Shown piece by piece: positions 34,357 to 42,798 of a stretch of 49,842 nt of DNA. The stretch covers positions 1-49,842 of the forward strand of contig CAMDSO010000016.1 of the NCBI GenBank assembly GCA_945906935.1. The letters run 5' to 3'. The DNA comes from Bordetella parapertussis. GTDB taxonomy: Bacteria > Pseudomonadota > Gammaproteobacteria > Burkholderiales > SG8-41. Position 1 is the first letter of the stretch. Each line of letters opens with the position of its first letter. Made by a program: the position numbers and the translations under genes. The notes below the pieces were generated by a model. The model ran no database searches. It was not told the origin of the DNA and saw only the letters and a list, made by a program, of their open reading frames with translations.

Positions 34357-34878
34357 ATGAAATATTCTCTGAGTGCATTAAAAGTTGTTGCAAAAGGCGA
34401 CCACTGGATCGCCCCCAATGCCAGTGTGATCGGTAACGTCATCATGGAAAACAATACCAGCGTCTGGTTCAACGCCGTGATCCGTGGCGACAACGAGCAC
34501 ATCACTCTCGGCGAAAACTCCCAGGTTCAGGATGGCGCCGTACTGCACGCAGACCCCGGCTTCCCATGCACACTCGGCAAAAATGTCAGTATCGGCCACC
34601 TGGCCATGGTGCATGGCTGCACCATAGGCGACGGCACTCTGGTCGGTATCAAAAGCGTCATTCTGAACGGTGCTGTCATTGGCAAGAACTGTCTGATAGG
34701 CGCCAATTCACTCGTTGGCGAAGGCAAAGTCATCCCCGACGGATCGTTAGTCATCGGTTCACCCGGCCGTGTGGCGAGAAAACTCACCGAGGAAGAAATT
34801 GCGCGCATCAACGGCACTGCAGCCAACTACGTGACGCGCTTCAAACGTTACAAGGCGCAACTCGCCAAGCAGGATTAA
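34357..34878 (+). CDS. Gamma-carbonic anhydrase family protein (YrdA/PaaY-like hexapeptide repeat)
   Basis: A 173-residue left-handed beta-helix protein. I start at ATG 34357 (MKYSLSALK) rather than the open frame from 34279, because TATAAT lies in between. Hexapeptide repeats run from about 20 to 140 (PNASVIGNV, NTSVWFNAVIRGDN, NCLIGANSLVGEG). The metal His residues are in VLHADPG and IGHLAMVHGCTIGD. Family members trim as hexapeptide trimers and bind zinc or iron. Some hydrate CO2, while others such as PaaY hydrolyse CoA thioesters. The substrate is open. It stands alone between hppA and a dehydrogenase. Confidence 0.9.
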   Translation: MKYSLSALKVVAKGDHWIAPNASVIGNVIMENNTSVWFNAVIRGDNEHITLGENSQVQDGAVLHADPGFPCTLGKNVSIGHLAMVHGCTIGDGTLVGIKSVILNGAVIGKNCLIGANSLVGEGKVIPDGSLVIGSPGRVARKLTEEEIARINGTAANYVTRFKRYKAQLAKQD

Positions 34879-35026
34879 CCAGCTTACTCACCAATCACAA
34901 AAACAGCCATCCCTCAACGAACCCGCCAACCATAGGCCGCGTCCCGCCTTACTTGCATAATCATGCAAAGCTGGTTAATTTGCAGAACAAGCTGCAGCAT
35001 TATAAAAATATATCTGGAGGAGCATC

Positions 35027-35917
35027 ATGAGTAAGCGGATCGGTTTTATCGGCGTTGGTCTGATGGGGCACTGGCTGGTTAGGCATCTGCTGGCGGCCGG
35101 TTTTGAAGTATTTGCACATGACCTTAACGAAGCCAATATCGAAGCGGTAGTCAAATATGGTGCACAGCGGGTGAACAATCCCGCCGGACTCGCCGCTGAG
35201 GTTGACGTCATTATGCTGTCGCTGCCGAACTCGAATATTGTTAATGATGTGGTTGAAAACACGTTGCGCCTGTTTGAGAGCACAAAAAAAAATCTGGTCG
35301 TCATCGACACCTCGACCCCCGAACCCGAAACCTCGATCGCCCTCGCCAACCGTTTGCGCGCGCATGGCATCGAAATGCTCGATGCCACGATCAGTGGCAC
35401 TAGCGAAATGTGTGCCGACAAGGATGTGATTTTTATGGTTGGCGGCACAGAGTCCGCGTTTGAGGCCAACCGCGATATATTCAGCGCCCTGTCCAAAGAC
35501 GCCAATTTCCTCGGCGCCAACGGTGCCGGTGGTATCTGCAAGCTGGTCGCCAATCTGGTGCTCACGCTCAACCGTTTTGCGCTGGCTGAAGGTCTGACAC
35601 TGGCCAAGAAGGCAGGCCTTGACCAGGAAAAAACACTCGACGTGTTGAAGAAATCCGCCGCCTATTCCAAAGCCATGGATCAAAAAGGGATGCGTATGGT
35701 GAAACGCCAGTTTCAGCCTCCAGCCAGCCGCCTGTCTTCATCCTATAAAGACGCCCGCTTGATCCTCGCGCTAGGTGCACGCATCGACTGCCCGCTACCG
35801 CTGATGGCGCTCGCCGTGCAGGGCATGGCGTCCGAGGTTTCCAAAGGTCGCCAGGATTGGGACCCGGCAACCATCATCTCTTATTACAGCGCACTCGCTG
35901 GGGAAAAAACCGTCTGA
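35027..35917 (+). CDS. NAD(P)-dependent beta-hydroxyacid dehydrogenase (3-hydroxyisobutyrate dehydrogenase family)
   Basis: A 296-residue protein. The dinucleotide motif is IGFIGVGLMG (5-14), with GFEVFAHDLN at the end of strand two (Asp, favouring NAD). The substrate-binding DATISGTSE replaces the usual DAPVSGG, an unusual variant. The catalytic Lys is K172 in GGICKLVANLVL. A C-terminal all-helical domain follows. GGAGGAG upstream makes ATG 35027 clear. It heads a small same-strand group with an amidohydrolase and a Bug receptor, so it probably oxidises a branched 3-hydroxyacid or related acid. Substrate not assigned. Confidence 0.9.
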   Translation: MSKRIGFIGVGLMGHWLVRHLLAAGFEVFAHDLNEANIEAVVKYGAQRVNNPAGLAAEVDVIMLSLPNSNIVNDVVENTLRLFESTKKNLVVIDTSTPEPETSIALANRLRAHGIEMLDATISGTSEMCADKDVIFMVGGTESAFEANRDIFSALSKDANFLGANGAGGICKLVANLVLTLNRFALAEGLTLAKKAGLDQEKTLDVLKKSAAYSKAMDQKGMRMVKRQFQPPASRLSSSYKDARLILALGARIDCPLPLMALAVQGMASEVSKGRQDWDPATIISYYSALAGEKTV

Positions 35918-35953
35918 CAGTGCACCACATCATTTATGCAAAGGAAAGTATCC

Positions 35954-36787
35954 GTGCGTATCGTTGATAGCCAAGTTCATATCTGGATCCCCAGCACACC
36001 AGCCCGGTCGTGGCTCCCAGCATCGCCTGACCTCCCTCTACCGCATCGTCCCGAACCATTCACACGCGAGCATCTGTTGCAAGAAATGGATGCTGCCGGA
36101 GTCGAACGCGCCCTGTTGGTGACGCCGTTGTGGGAAGGTGTGCGCAATGATTACGTGCTGGAGTCAGCACAGGCCCACCCGAGCCGTCTTGGCGTCATTG
36201 GACGACTCGATCATCACCAACCTGAGTGGCGCGTACGCGTAGCGTCCTGGCTGACGCAACCCGGGATGCTGGGCCTGCGCATGCTGTTCCGCGCAGCGCA
36301 ATGCGACCAGCTCAAGGATGGCAGCGCCGACTGGGTGTGGGTAGAAGCGGAAAAAGCCGGCATCCCGGTGATGGTTTTTTTACCACAGACTCACATGGGA
36401 TTAATCGGCCGCGTCGCCGAACGCCATCCGGACCTTAAACTCGTCATCGATCACCTTGGCCTGACGCAGGGTAAGGATGCCGAGGCCTTTGCTGAACTCG
36501 ATAAAGTTCTGGCCTTGGCGCGTCATCCCAATGTGGCGGTAAAAACCAGCTGCCTGCCCCATTTTGCAAGCACACCCTATCCGTTCGCATCACTGCATCC
36601 CTACCTGCGTCGCGTCTACGATGCGTTCGGACCACAACGTATGTTCTGGGGCACAGACCTTTCGCGCTCGCCCTGCTCCTACCAACAGAACATCACGATG
36701 TTTACAGAAGAAATCCCCTGGCTCAGCGCCGACGATAAGGCATGGATCATGGGACGCGGTATTTGTGATTGGATCGGCTGGAAATAA
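35954..36787 (+). CDS. Amidohydrolase-2 family protein (PF04909)
   Basis: About 277 residues. I choose GTG 35954, because AAGGA (35941-35945) is correctly spaced for it but overlaps the alternative ATG 35936. The protein begins MRIVDSQVHIW, a common opening of this TIM-barrel family, with one His of the usual HxH. LVIDHLGLTQ (His) and FWGTDLSRSP (Asp) supply further active-site residues. Relatives are lactonases, decarboxylases and 2-pyrone-4,6-dicarboxylate hydrolase. It lies between the dehydrogenase and a Bug receptor and is probably part of one catabolic route. Exact reaction unknown. Confidence 0.87.
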   Translation: MRIVDSQVHIWIPSTPARSWLPASPDLPLPHRPEPFTREHLLQEMDAAGVERALLVTPLWEGVRNDYVLESAQAHPSRLGVIGRLDHHQPEWRVRVASWLTQPGMLGLRMLFRAAQCDQLKDGSADWVWVEAEKAGIPVMVFLPQTHMGLIGRVAERHPDLKLVIDHLGLTQGKDAEAFAELDKVLALARHPNVAVKTSCLPHFASTPYPFASLHPYLRRVYDAFGPQRMFWGTDLSRSPCSYQQNITMFTEEIPWLSADDKAWIMGRGICDWIGWK

Positions 36788-36833
36788 TCATCCTGCATCA
36801 ATTCTGAATTCCAACATCAGACGGGAATATAAA

Positions 36834-37808
36834 ATGCGACGTTTACCCCGGCTTTCATTTGTATTGACCCTGGCGGCCACCTTTGGCGCCATCATCCCCA
36901 CTGTCGCCGGCGCACAGAATTATCCGGCCAGATCGATCCGCTATGTGGTGCCATTCCCGCCTGGCGGCATCACAGATCAAATGGCGCGCATCGTCGCGCA
37001 AAAAGTGACGCTCAGTTTTAATCAGCCCGTGGTCGTCGACAACCGCGCAGGCGGCAACGCCATGATAGGCGCTGATATCGTCGCCAAGGCACCGGCTGAC
37101 GGCTACACCTGGCTGGGCATGACTATCACGCACTCAATCAACGCCACACTTTTTCCGCAGGCTCCGTACAATTTCCTGCGCGACTTGTCCGCGGTGTCGG
37201 TGCTGGGCTCACTCCCGCTGGTCGTTGTCGTAACGCCAGGCCTGCCAGTAAAGACGCTCAGCGAATTGACTGCGCTGGGTCGCTCGCGTCCGATTAACGC
37301 CGGATCGAGCGGGAACGGCACGCCCGAACATCTTGCCATGGAACTCTACCGCCAACTCACTGGCGTCAAGGCGAGCCACGTGCCCTTCAAGGGCGCGGCA
37401 CCGGCCACCATGAGCCTGATCGGCGGCGAGATTGACTTCATTATTGCAGCGCTGCCTAACGTGCCGCCTCACCTCAAAACCGGCAAGCTACGCGCGCTCG
37501 CTATCACAAGCAAGGCACGTCATCCGCTGGTGGCAGACATTCCGACTACGTCAGAGGTTGGTCTGCCAGGCCTGACCATAACCAGCTGGACAGGCTTGAT
37601 GACCGCCAGCGCAACACCACCGGAAATTATCAAACGAATTAATCTGGAAGTCACCAGCATGCTTAAGCAGCCGGAGATGGTTCAAAAATTAAATGAACAA
37701 GGCTTTGAGGTGGTCGCCAACAGCCCTGACGAAGCGCAGGCCTTCATGGCCGCCGAGGTTGTACGTTGGGGCAAAATTGTACGCGAAGCAAATATCAAAG
37801 CAGAATAG
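36834..37808 (+). CDS. Bug/TctC-family periplasmic solute-binding protein (3 of 4)
   Basis: A 324-residue receptor (PF03401). ATG 36834 begins a signal peptide (MRRLPRLSFVLTLAAT, cleavage near AGA at residue 27). The longer frame from 36564 only overlaps the amidohydrolase. The ligand-loop motif PPGGITD (42-48) ends in the usual Asp. The ending is VREANIKAE. It is 46 bases after the amidohydrolase, so it probably delivers that pathway's substrate. No permease gene is nearby. Confidence 0.95.
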   Translation: MRRLPRLSFVLTLAATFGAIIPTVAGAQNYPARSIRYVVPFPPGGITDQMARIVAQKVTLSFNQPVVVDNRAGGNAMIGADIVAKAPADGYTWLGMTITHSINATLFPQAPYNFLRDLSAVSVLGSLPLVVVVTPGLPVKTLSELTALGRSRPINAGSSGNGTPEHLAMELYRQLTGVKASHVPFKGAAPATMSLIGGEIDFIIAALPNVPPHLKTGKLRALAITSKARHPLVADIPTTSEVGLPGLTITSWTGLMTASATPPEIIKRINLEVTSMLKQPEMVQKLNEQGFEVVANSPDEAQAFMAAEVVRWGKIVREANIKAE

Positions 37809-37831
37809 TCATGCCTGCAAGCACGGCATGA
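37809..37831. terminator. Hairpin between convergent Bug and bicupin genes
   Basis: TCATGCC (37809-37815) pairs with GGCATGA (37825-37831) around a nine-base loop, directly after the Bug stop. No T-run follows, so this is a weak call. Confidence 0.35.
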
Positions 37832-37881
37832 ACTGCGGCCTGCAAACGATTATGCAGCGCCGCCCGCCAATAACAATCGAC

Positions 37882-38724
37882 TCAACGCCCGGCGCGCAAC
37901 TTCTCCCACTGCACATAATTGCGCGTTCCGTACTGGGTTGGAAACTGCGGCGTTTGTGTTTCCAGCCACTGAAAGGGGACCTCTCCGGTATGACGGAAAG
38001 CATGACTGGTTCCGACACCAGTCCACGCCACATCGCCGGGCCCCAGCTTAAAGCTCTGATCCTCAATCTCCATGATGACCTCGCCGCTCAAGCCAAGATA
38101 AAACTCCTCAATCGGATGATCATGGCGGCTACGGAATGCACCGACGCCCATCTCACCGCGCATCATGAAAAAACACTGCGCACCAAACTGGCGTTCCATA
38201 AAACGATAAACGGTCAGCCCCTGTTGCAAGCCGCCCCCCATGGCTGGAATCGGATTCTCCGCCTTGAACATACCGATGCGTGTGGGCGCGTTTTCGCCCA
38301 CCGCCATCACCGGATCTACAGGCCACACATCATCACCGGTAAAAAATGTGTCCTTCAGTGACTGCGAGGGTTTGGGTTGCGGCGCCAGTATCTCAAACCA
38401 GCGCGCAGTGGCCTTGCCGACATTTCTGATCGTATGCGCTGCAGAATAAGGTATCAGCGCAAAACCTTTGGCCGGCAGACGAATAAACTCTCCGGCACGC
38501 AATACTTCAATCTCGCCCTCGAACACATAAATGCCTTTTTCATAGGCATGCACACAGTTGTCTATGCTGCCGCCAGGCTGCAAGCGGGAAATACAGGCCT
38601 CGGTATGCACAGACCCGGCGTTACGCCCGACCAGCGTAACGCGCTCATAGCCCTTGCAGTGACCGGCGAACGTCTCTGGCACCGAAAACAAGGACTCATC
38701 ATACTTGCCAATGTAGTAACGCAT
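37882..38724 (-). CDS. Bicupin, (S)-ureidoglycine aminohydrolase-like
   Basis: A 280-residue double-cupin protein starting at ATG 38724, with AGGAGG five bases upstream; an earlier GTG overlaps this site. The first cupin lies around NCVHAYEKGIYVFEGEIEVL and the second around RSRHDHPIEEFYLGLSGEV, which carries the metal HxH-x-E set (HDHPIEE) plus HAF near the end. Architecture and length fit the AllE/UGHY family of allantoin breakdown. No other allantoin genes are present, so the real substrate may differ. It converges on the catabolic group at 35027-37808. Confidence 0.75.
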   Translation of the reverse strand: MRYYIGKYDESLFSVPETFAGHCKGYERVTLVGRNAGSVHTEACISRLQPGGSIDNCVHAYEKGIYVFEGEIEVLRAGEFIRLPAKGFALIPYSAAHTIRNVGKATARWFEILAPQPKPSQSLKDTFFTGDDVWPVDPVMAVGENAPTRIGMFKAENPIPAMGGGLQQGLTVYRFMERQFGAQCFFMMRGEMGVGAFRSRHDHPIEEFYLGLSGEVIMEIEDQSFKLGPGDVAWTGVGTSHAFRHTGEVPFQWLETQTPQFPTQYGTRNYVQWEKLRAGR

Positions 38725-38947
38725 GCCCACCTCCTGGTTGATTCAAGCGGCCATTATATCGGCGCCCCCATACCGACACGACACCAGCGACCAGACTTTT
38801 CTGCGAAGAACATGATCTGCAATCAAAACTGACTGGCGTCCCGTTTTTCCGAAGAAACAAGGCTTAATCGCCGCTACGCCTCGTCGAACCATACTCTGCG
38901 GGCACGAGGCCACACCGCAAAAGCCTGACCGTCAACAGGGTTACGTT

Positions 38948-39706
38948 TTGAGTTTGACCGCCGGTGTGGCTAAATACAATTTTCCGTGCGGTTACTTCCC
39001 CATTAACACACAGCGTTCCTTCCGCTACTATGATTTGGTCATGGTTGCCTTTGTAACCATACTGGTCTGCTCGAATCTCATCGGTCCGGCCAAAATCGCC
39101 CAAATCGATGCGCCGCTCTTAGGCGTACTGACTTTTGGCGCAGGCGTGTTGTTCTTCCCGATCTCCTACGTCTTCGGTGACATCCTCACCGAGGTGTATG
39201 GCTATGCACGCTCACGCCGCGTGATCTGGGCCGGCTTTGCAGCCCTCGCCTTCGCATCAATCATGGCGTGGGTGATCGTGCAATTGCCCCCGGCGCCGTT
39301 CTGGCATAACCAGTCTTCATATGAAGTGGCATTCGGGTCGACCTGGCGCATTGCGCTGGCATCGCTGGTCGCGTTTCTATGCGGCGAATTCGTCAATTCT
39401 TTTGTGCTGGCGAAATTGAAAATCCTTACCGCTGGACGCATGTTGTGGACACGCACCATAGGCTCGACCATTTTCGGCGAGGGCGTCGACTCGCTGCTGT
39501 TTTATCCGCTGGCGTTCTACGGTACGGGCATCATTCCAGACGATAAACTGCCGCTGGTGATGCTGGCCCAGTTTTTCACCAAAGTCGCGGTTGAAATCAT
39601 GTTTACCCCGCTCACTTATAAACTGGTTGCGTGGCTGAAAAAAGCCGAGGGCATCGACCATTACGATCACAAAACCGATTTCAATCCGTTCCGGCTCGGC
39701 GCCTGA
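38948..39706 (+). CDS. yhhQ: Queuosine precursor transporter (YhhQ/VUT family)
   Basis: A 252-residue membrane protein with about six helices. Family motifs are ILVCSNLIGPAKI, FPISYVFGDILTEVYGY and GEFVNSFVLAKLK, and TRTIGSTIFGEGVDSLLFY is the conserved polar block. YhhQ imports preQ0/preQ1. TTG 38948 is favoured by AGGG (38937-38940) seven bases before it, but later starts cannot be excluded. It fits with queG at 14942 for queuosine-tRNA synthesis. I saw no preQ1 riboswitch in the 220 bases upstream. Confidence 0.9.
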   Translation: MSLTAGVAKYNFPCGYFPINTQRSFRYYDLVMVAFVTILVCSNLIGPAKIAQIDAPLLGVLTFGAGVLFFPISYVFGDILTEVYGYARSRRVIWAGFAALAFASIMAWVIVQLPPAPFWHNQSSYEVAFGSTWRIALASLVAFLCGEFVNSFVLAKLKILTAGRMLWTRTIGSTIFGEGVDSLLFYPLAFYGTGIIPDDKLPLVMLAQFFTKVAVEIMFTPLTYKLVAWLKKAEGIDHYDHKTDFNPFRLGA

Positions 39707-39721
39707 GCGACAAGAGTCCGC

Positions 39722-39727
39722 TATACT
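39722..39727 (+). promoter_or_regulatory. -10 element directly before the MFS gene
   Basis: TATACT ends six bases before ATG 39734, so a transcript from it would start at the ATG. No ribosome site is present. Second leaderless-looking start in this window. Confidence 0.35.
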
Positions 39728-39733
39728 TTGCGC

Positions 39734-40966
39734 ATGACTACCACCACCCTTGCCATAAGAAAAAACTGGCGCACGCCGACGATCGTTCTGATCTGCGGCG
39801 GACTTGTGCTGACCATTGCACTGGGCACGCGACACAGCTTTGGTCTTTTCCTGCAACCCATGACGCAGGATCTGGAGTGGAACCGGCAGACTTTCGCCTT
39901 CGCCATGGCGCTACAGAATTTGGTTTATGGTATTGCGCAGCCATTTACCGGCATGATTGCCGACCGCTTCGGCGCCGCCCGCGTGATGATCGTCGGCACT
40001 ATTCTCTACGCAATCGGATTACTATGGATGTCGAGTCCCGCCGGGGCGGCTGATTTCAGCATGAGTGCCGGCGTGATGATCGGCCTCGCCCTTTCCTGCA
40101 GCGGCTTTAGCATTGTCTTCGGCGTGATCGGTCGCGCCTTCCCACCAGAAAAGCGCAGTATGGCGCTCGGTATTGCGGGTGCCGCCGGATCGCTCGGCCA
40201 GTTCATCATGCTGCCGTTCGGGCAGTTACTGATCAACCAAATCGGCTGGCACTACGCACTGATGACCCTGGCGTTGACGATCTTGCTGATCGCACCGCTA
40301 TCCGCCGCGATGGTCGAGGACAAAGACTCCCAACCCGTCTCGCAAAACCGGCAGTCGATTCCCGATGCGCTACGCGAAGCCGGTCGGCACAAAGGATACT
40401 GGCTGCTGTGCCTTGCCTATACGGTGTGCGGCTTTCAAGTCATGTTCATATCGATACACTTTCCAGCCTACATGACCGACCAGCAGATGCCGCCGGAAGT
40501 CGGCATGGCGGCGCTGGCGCTAATCGGTCTCTTCAATGTTCTGGGCAGTTATACCTGGGGCTGGCTGGGCGGACGTCATACCAAGAAATACCTGTTAAGC
40601 GCCCTCTATCTCGCCCGCTCGGTGGCCATCACGATTTTCATCATGACGCCGGTCTCACCGTGGTCTGTTTATATCTTCGGCGCAGTGATCGGCTTCCTGT
40701 GGCTGGGCACAGTGCCGCTAACCAGCGGTGTCATCGCGCAGATTTTTGGTGTCAAATACTTGTCTACCCTGACCGGAATTGCATTCCTGTTTCACCAGGT
40801 CGGCAGCTTCCTCGGCATCGGCTTGGCGGGTTTTCTGTTCGATACCACCGGCTCATATACCGTGATGTGGATACTGACGATCGCGATGGGTATCGTCGCC
40901 GGCATTCTGAATTACCCGATTGACGACCGGCAGCTCGAACGCAGCCCCGCGGCCGCTACAACCTGA
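39734..40966 (+). CDS. MFS transporter, monocarboxylate/oxalate-formate-like
   Basis: A 410-residue, 12-helix major facilitator. The segment between helices 2 and 3 has GMIADRFGAARVMI, a version of the D-R-x-G-x-R signature. LGTRHSFGLFLQPM resembles the start of the oxalate/formate antiporter and monocarboxylate groups. The central loop is polar (VEDKDSQPVSQNRQS). The solute cannot be named. ATG 39734 follows TATACT closely. Its 3' end overlaps the convergent EamA gene by 11 bases. Confidence 0.88.
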   Translation: MTTTTLAIRKNWRTPTIVLICGGLVLTIALGTRHSFGLFLQPMTQDLEWNRQTFAFAMALQNLVYGIAQPFTGMIADRFGAARVMIVGTILYAIGLLWMSSPAGAADFSMSAGVMIGLALSCSGFSIVFGVIGRAFPPEKRSMALGIAGAAGSLGQFIMLPFGQLLINQIGWHYALMTLALTILLIAPLSAAMVEDKDSQPVSQNRQSIPDALREAGRHKGYWLLCLAYTVCGFQVMFISIHFPAYMTDQQMPPEVGMAALALIGLFNVLGSYTWGWLGGRHTKKYLLSALYLARSVAITIFIMTPVSPWSVYIFGAVIGFLWLGTVPLTSGVIAQIFGVKYLSTLTGIAFLFHQVGSFLGIGLAGFLFDTTGSYTVMWILTIAMGIVAGILNYPIDDRQLERSPAAATT

Positions 40967-41795
40967 GCATCGCCATGCCGCAGGCGATGATGCCTGCGCC
41001 GGCGATGCGCCAGACCCCGAGGCGCTCCTTCAGTAGCACGCAGCCGATTAACGCCGCAAACAATACCGAGGTTTCCCTGAGCGCGGCAACCGCTGCAATC
41101 GGCACCGTCAACATGGCCCACAGCGCGATCGAATAAGATCCCAGCACACATAAGCCGCCTGCAGCCGCGCGGCGCCAGTATCCACGGCAATAAGCCCATA
41201 CCCGTCCGCGTTCATACCACCACGCCACCAAGACGAGCGGCGGCGCCTGCAGAAAAAACATCCACAGGCTGTAACTCAATGAGTTACCTGAGACCCGCGT
41301 ACCGTAACCATCGACGAATGTATAAGAGGCGATGATCAGCGATATGAGCAAGGCCAGCGGCGTGGCACGCTCGTGCAACACGCCCGTATGTCTTAACACC
41401 GGCAGCAGGATACCGGCACAAATCAAGCCGATACCGGCCCACACCATGAGCCCCAGTGATTCATCCAGAAACAGCACGCCGGCGAGCGCCACCAGCATGG
41501 GCGCAAGACCTCGCATCAAGGGATACACGTGTGAGAGATCGCCTATCCGGTAGACCGCACCCAGCAGCAAAAAGTAAATCACGTGCAATACCACCGAGGC
41601 GGCCAGCCAAGGCCAGGAGGCCGGCGCGGGCAGCGGTATGAACGGCAAAACCACCGCCGAAAAGAGTGCCGCGGCTATGGTCAGGGCGACCGTATCGAGC
41701 GAAGTATTGTCGTCGGATTTGATGATGGCATTCCATGCTGCATGCAACAACGCCGCCAGCAGCACCAGCCAGTACACCTGTAGCGAGATCGCCAT
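40956..41795 (-). CDS. EamA/DMT-family transporter
   Basis: A 279-residue, ten-helix drug/metabolite transporter with two EamA repeats. The first begins YWLVLLAALLHAAWNAIIK, and the second has the ISLIIASYTFVDGYGTR region. The end PIAAVAALRETSVLFAALIG and LKERLGVWRIAGAGII is typical of repeat two. ATG 41795 has GGAGG nine bases upstream; the extra eight codons from 41819 are unlikely. Substrate unknown. Convergent with the MFS gene and divergent from the NYN gene. Confidence 0.88.
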   Translation of the reverse strand: MAISLQVYWLVLLAALLHAAWNAIIKSDDNTSLDTVALTIAAALFSAVVLPFIPLPAPASWPWLAASVVLHVIYFLLLGAVYRIGDLSHVYPLMRGLAPMLVALAGVLFLDESLGLMVWAGIGLICAGILLPVLRHTGVLHERATPLALLISLIIASYTFVDGYGTRVSGNSLSYSLWMFFLQAPPLVLVAWWYERGRVWAYCRGYWRRAAAGGLCVLGSYSIALWAMLTVPIAAVAALRETSVLFAALIGCVLLKERLGVWRIAGAGIIACGMAMLRL

Positions 41796-41946
41796 CCCCT
41801 GCCGCCGCCTCCATTGCATTGAAAATAATTTTTCGCCTCACCGATCTTATCGCAGTCCGCATCCGCATTCAGAGGGCGGCACGACAACCGAGGGCGCTGC
41901 GCGTAAGATGCTGGATGCGGCACACGGCCGTTACATCGAGGTTTTC

Positions 41947-42783
41947 ATGGCCGCACAATCCGGTATCAACAACATGGCACTGTTCTGCGATTTCGAGAAT
42001 ATTGCACTGGGCGTACGCGACGCCAAATTCTCGAAGTTTGACATCAACAAGGTACTCGAACGACTGCTGCTGAAAGGCAGCATTGTCGTCAAGAAAGCCT
42101 ATTGCGACTGGGACCGCTACAAGGCGTTTAAAGGCCCCATGCACGAGGCCTCTTTCGAATTGATCGAAATTCCGCACGTGCGCATTTCAGGCAAGAATTC
42201 AGCGGATATCCGCATGGTGGTCGATGCGCTCGATCTTTGTTACACCAAATCGCATGTCGACGCCTTCGTCATCATTAGTGGCGACTCGGATTTTTCACCG
42301 TTGGTTTCCAAACTGCGTGAAAACAACAAGACGGTGATCGGCGTCGGCGTGAAAAATTCCACTTCCGACCTCCTTATCGCTAATTGCGATGAGTTTATTT
42401 TTTACGATGATCTGGTGCGTGAAATACCGGTGAAGCGCCGTTCGAGTGCGAAGAAAACAACCGCCAAACAAGCGACCGACAGTGCGGTGATCGAACCGGA
42501 AGCGACGCCAAAAACAGACGAAGATCGCCAACAGGAAGCGCTCGATCTGATCCTGCAAACCATCGAGGCACTGGGCGCCGAGCGGGGTGAAGACGGCAAG
42601 ATCTGGGGCTCTATGGTCAAACAGGCGCTCAAACGCCGCAAACCCGGCTTCAACGAGTCCTATTACGGCTTTCGTTCTTTCAACAAGCTTCTTGAAGAAG
42701 CGCAGACCCGCAACCTGCTGACCCTGGAGCGGGATGAGAAGTCCGGCGGCTATATCATTCACGTATTGACGCAGGACGACTAA
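41947..42783 (+). CDS. NYN-domain protein with C-terminal LOTUS/OST-HTH domain
   Basis: A 278-residue protein. The NYN domain (residues 8-155) is a PIN-like nuclease fold. Its acidic residues are in LFCDFENI (D15), NSADIRMVVDAL (D87, D93) and IISGDSDFSPL (D113, D115), all conserved for metal-dependent RNase activity. A basic linker (163-175, KRRSSAKK) leads to a LOTUS/OST-HTH domain (195-272) with GKIWGSMVKQALKRRKP and SFNKLLEEAQ, a likely RNA-binding part. The start is ATG 41947 with GAGG (41938-41941); the frame is open further upstream but lacks a site. The role may be RNA processing or decay. It is divergent from the EamA gene. Confidence 0.9.
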   Translation: MAAQSGINNMALFCDFENIALGVRDAKFSKFDINKVLERLLLKGSIVVKKAYCDWDRYKAFKGPMHEASFELIEIPHVRISGKNSADIRMVVDALDLCYTKSHVDAFVIISGDSDFSPLVSKLRENNKTVIGVGVKNSTSDLLIANCDEFIFYDDLVREIPVKRRSSAKKTTAKQATDSAVIEPEATPKTDEDRQQEALDLILQTIEALGAERGEDGKIWGSMVKQALKRRKPGFNESYYGFRSFNKLLEEAQTRNLLTLERDEKSGGYIIHVLTQDD

Positions 42784-42798
42784 GTAGCCCCTGGCCCG

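Noticed and set aside
36564-36833. N-terminal extension of the third Bug receptor
   Set aside because: It overlaps the amidohydrolase in another frame; the signal peptide begins at ATG 36834.
38725-38947. preQ1 riboswitch ahead of the queuosine transporter
   Set aside because: Looked for the short pseudoknot pattern and its A-rich tail; nothing convincing was found.
41638-41946. N-terminal extension of the NYN protein
   Set aside because: The open frame runs antisense through the EamA gene; the only placed ribosome site is GAGG before ATG 41947.
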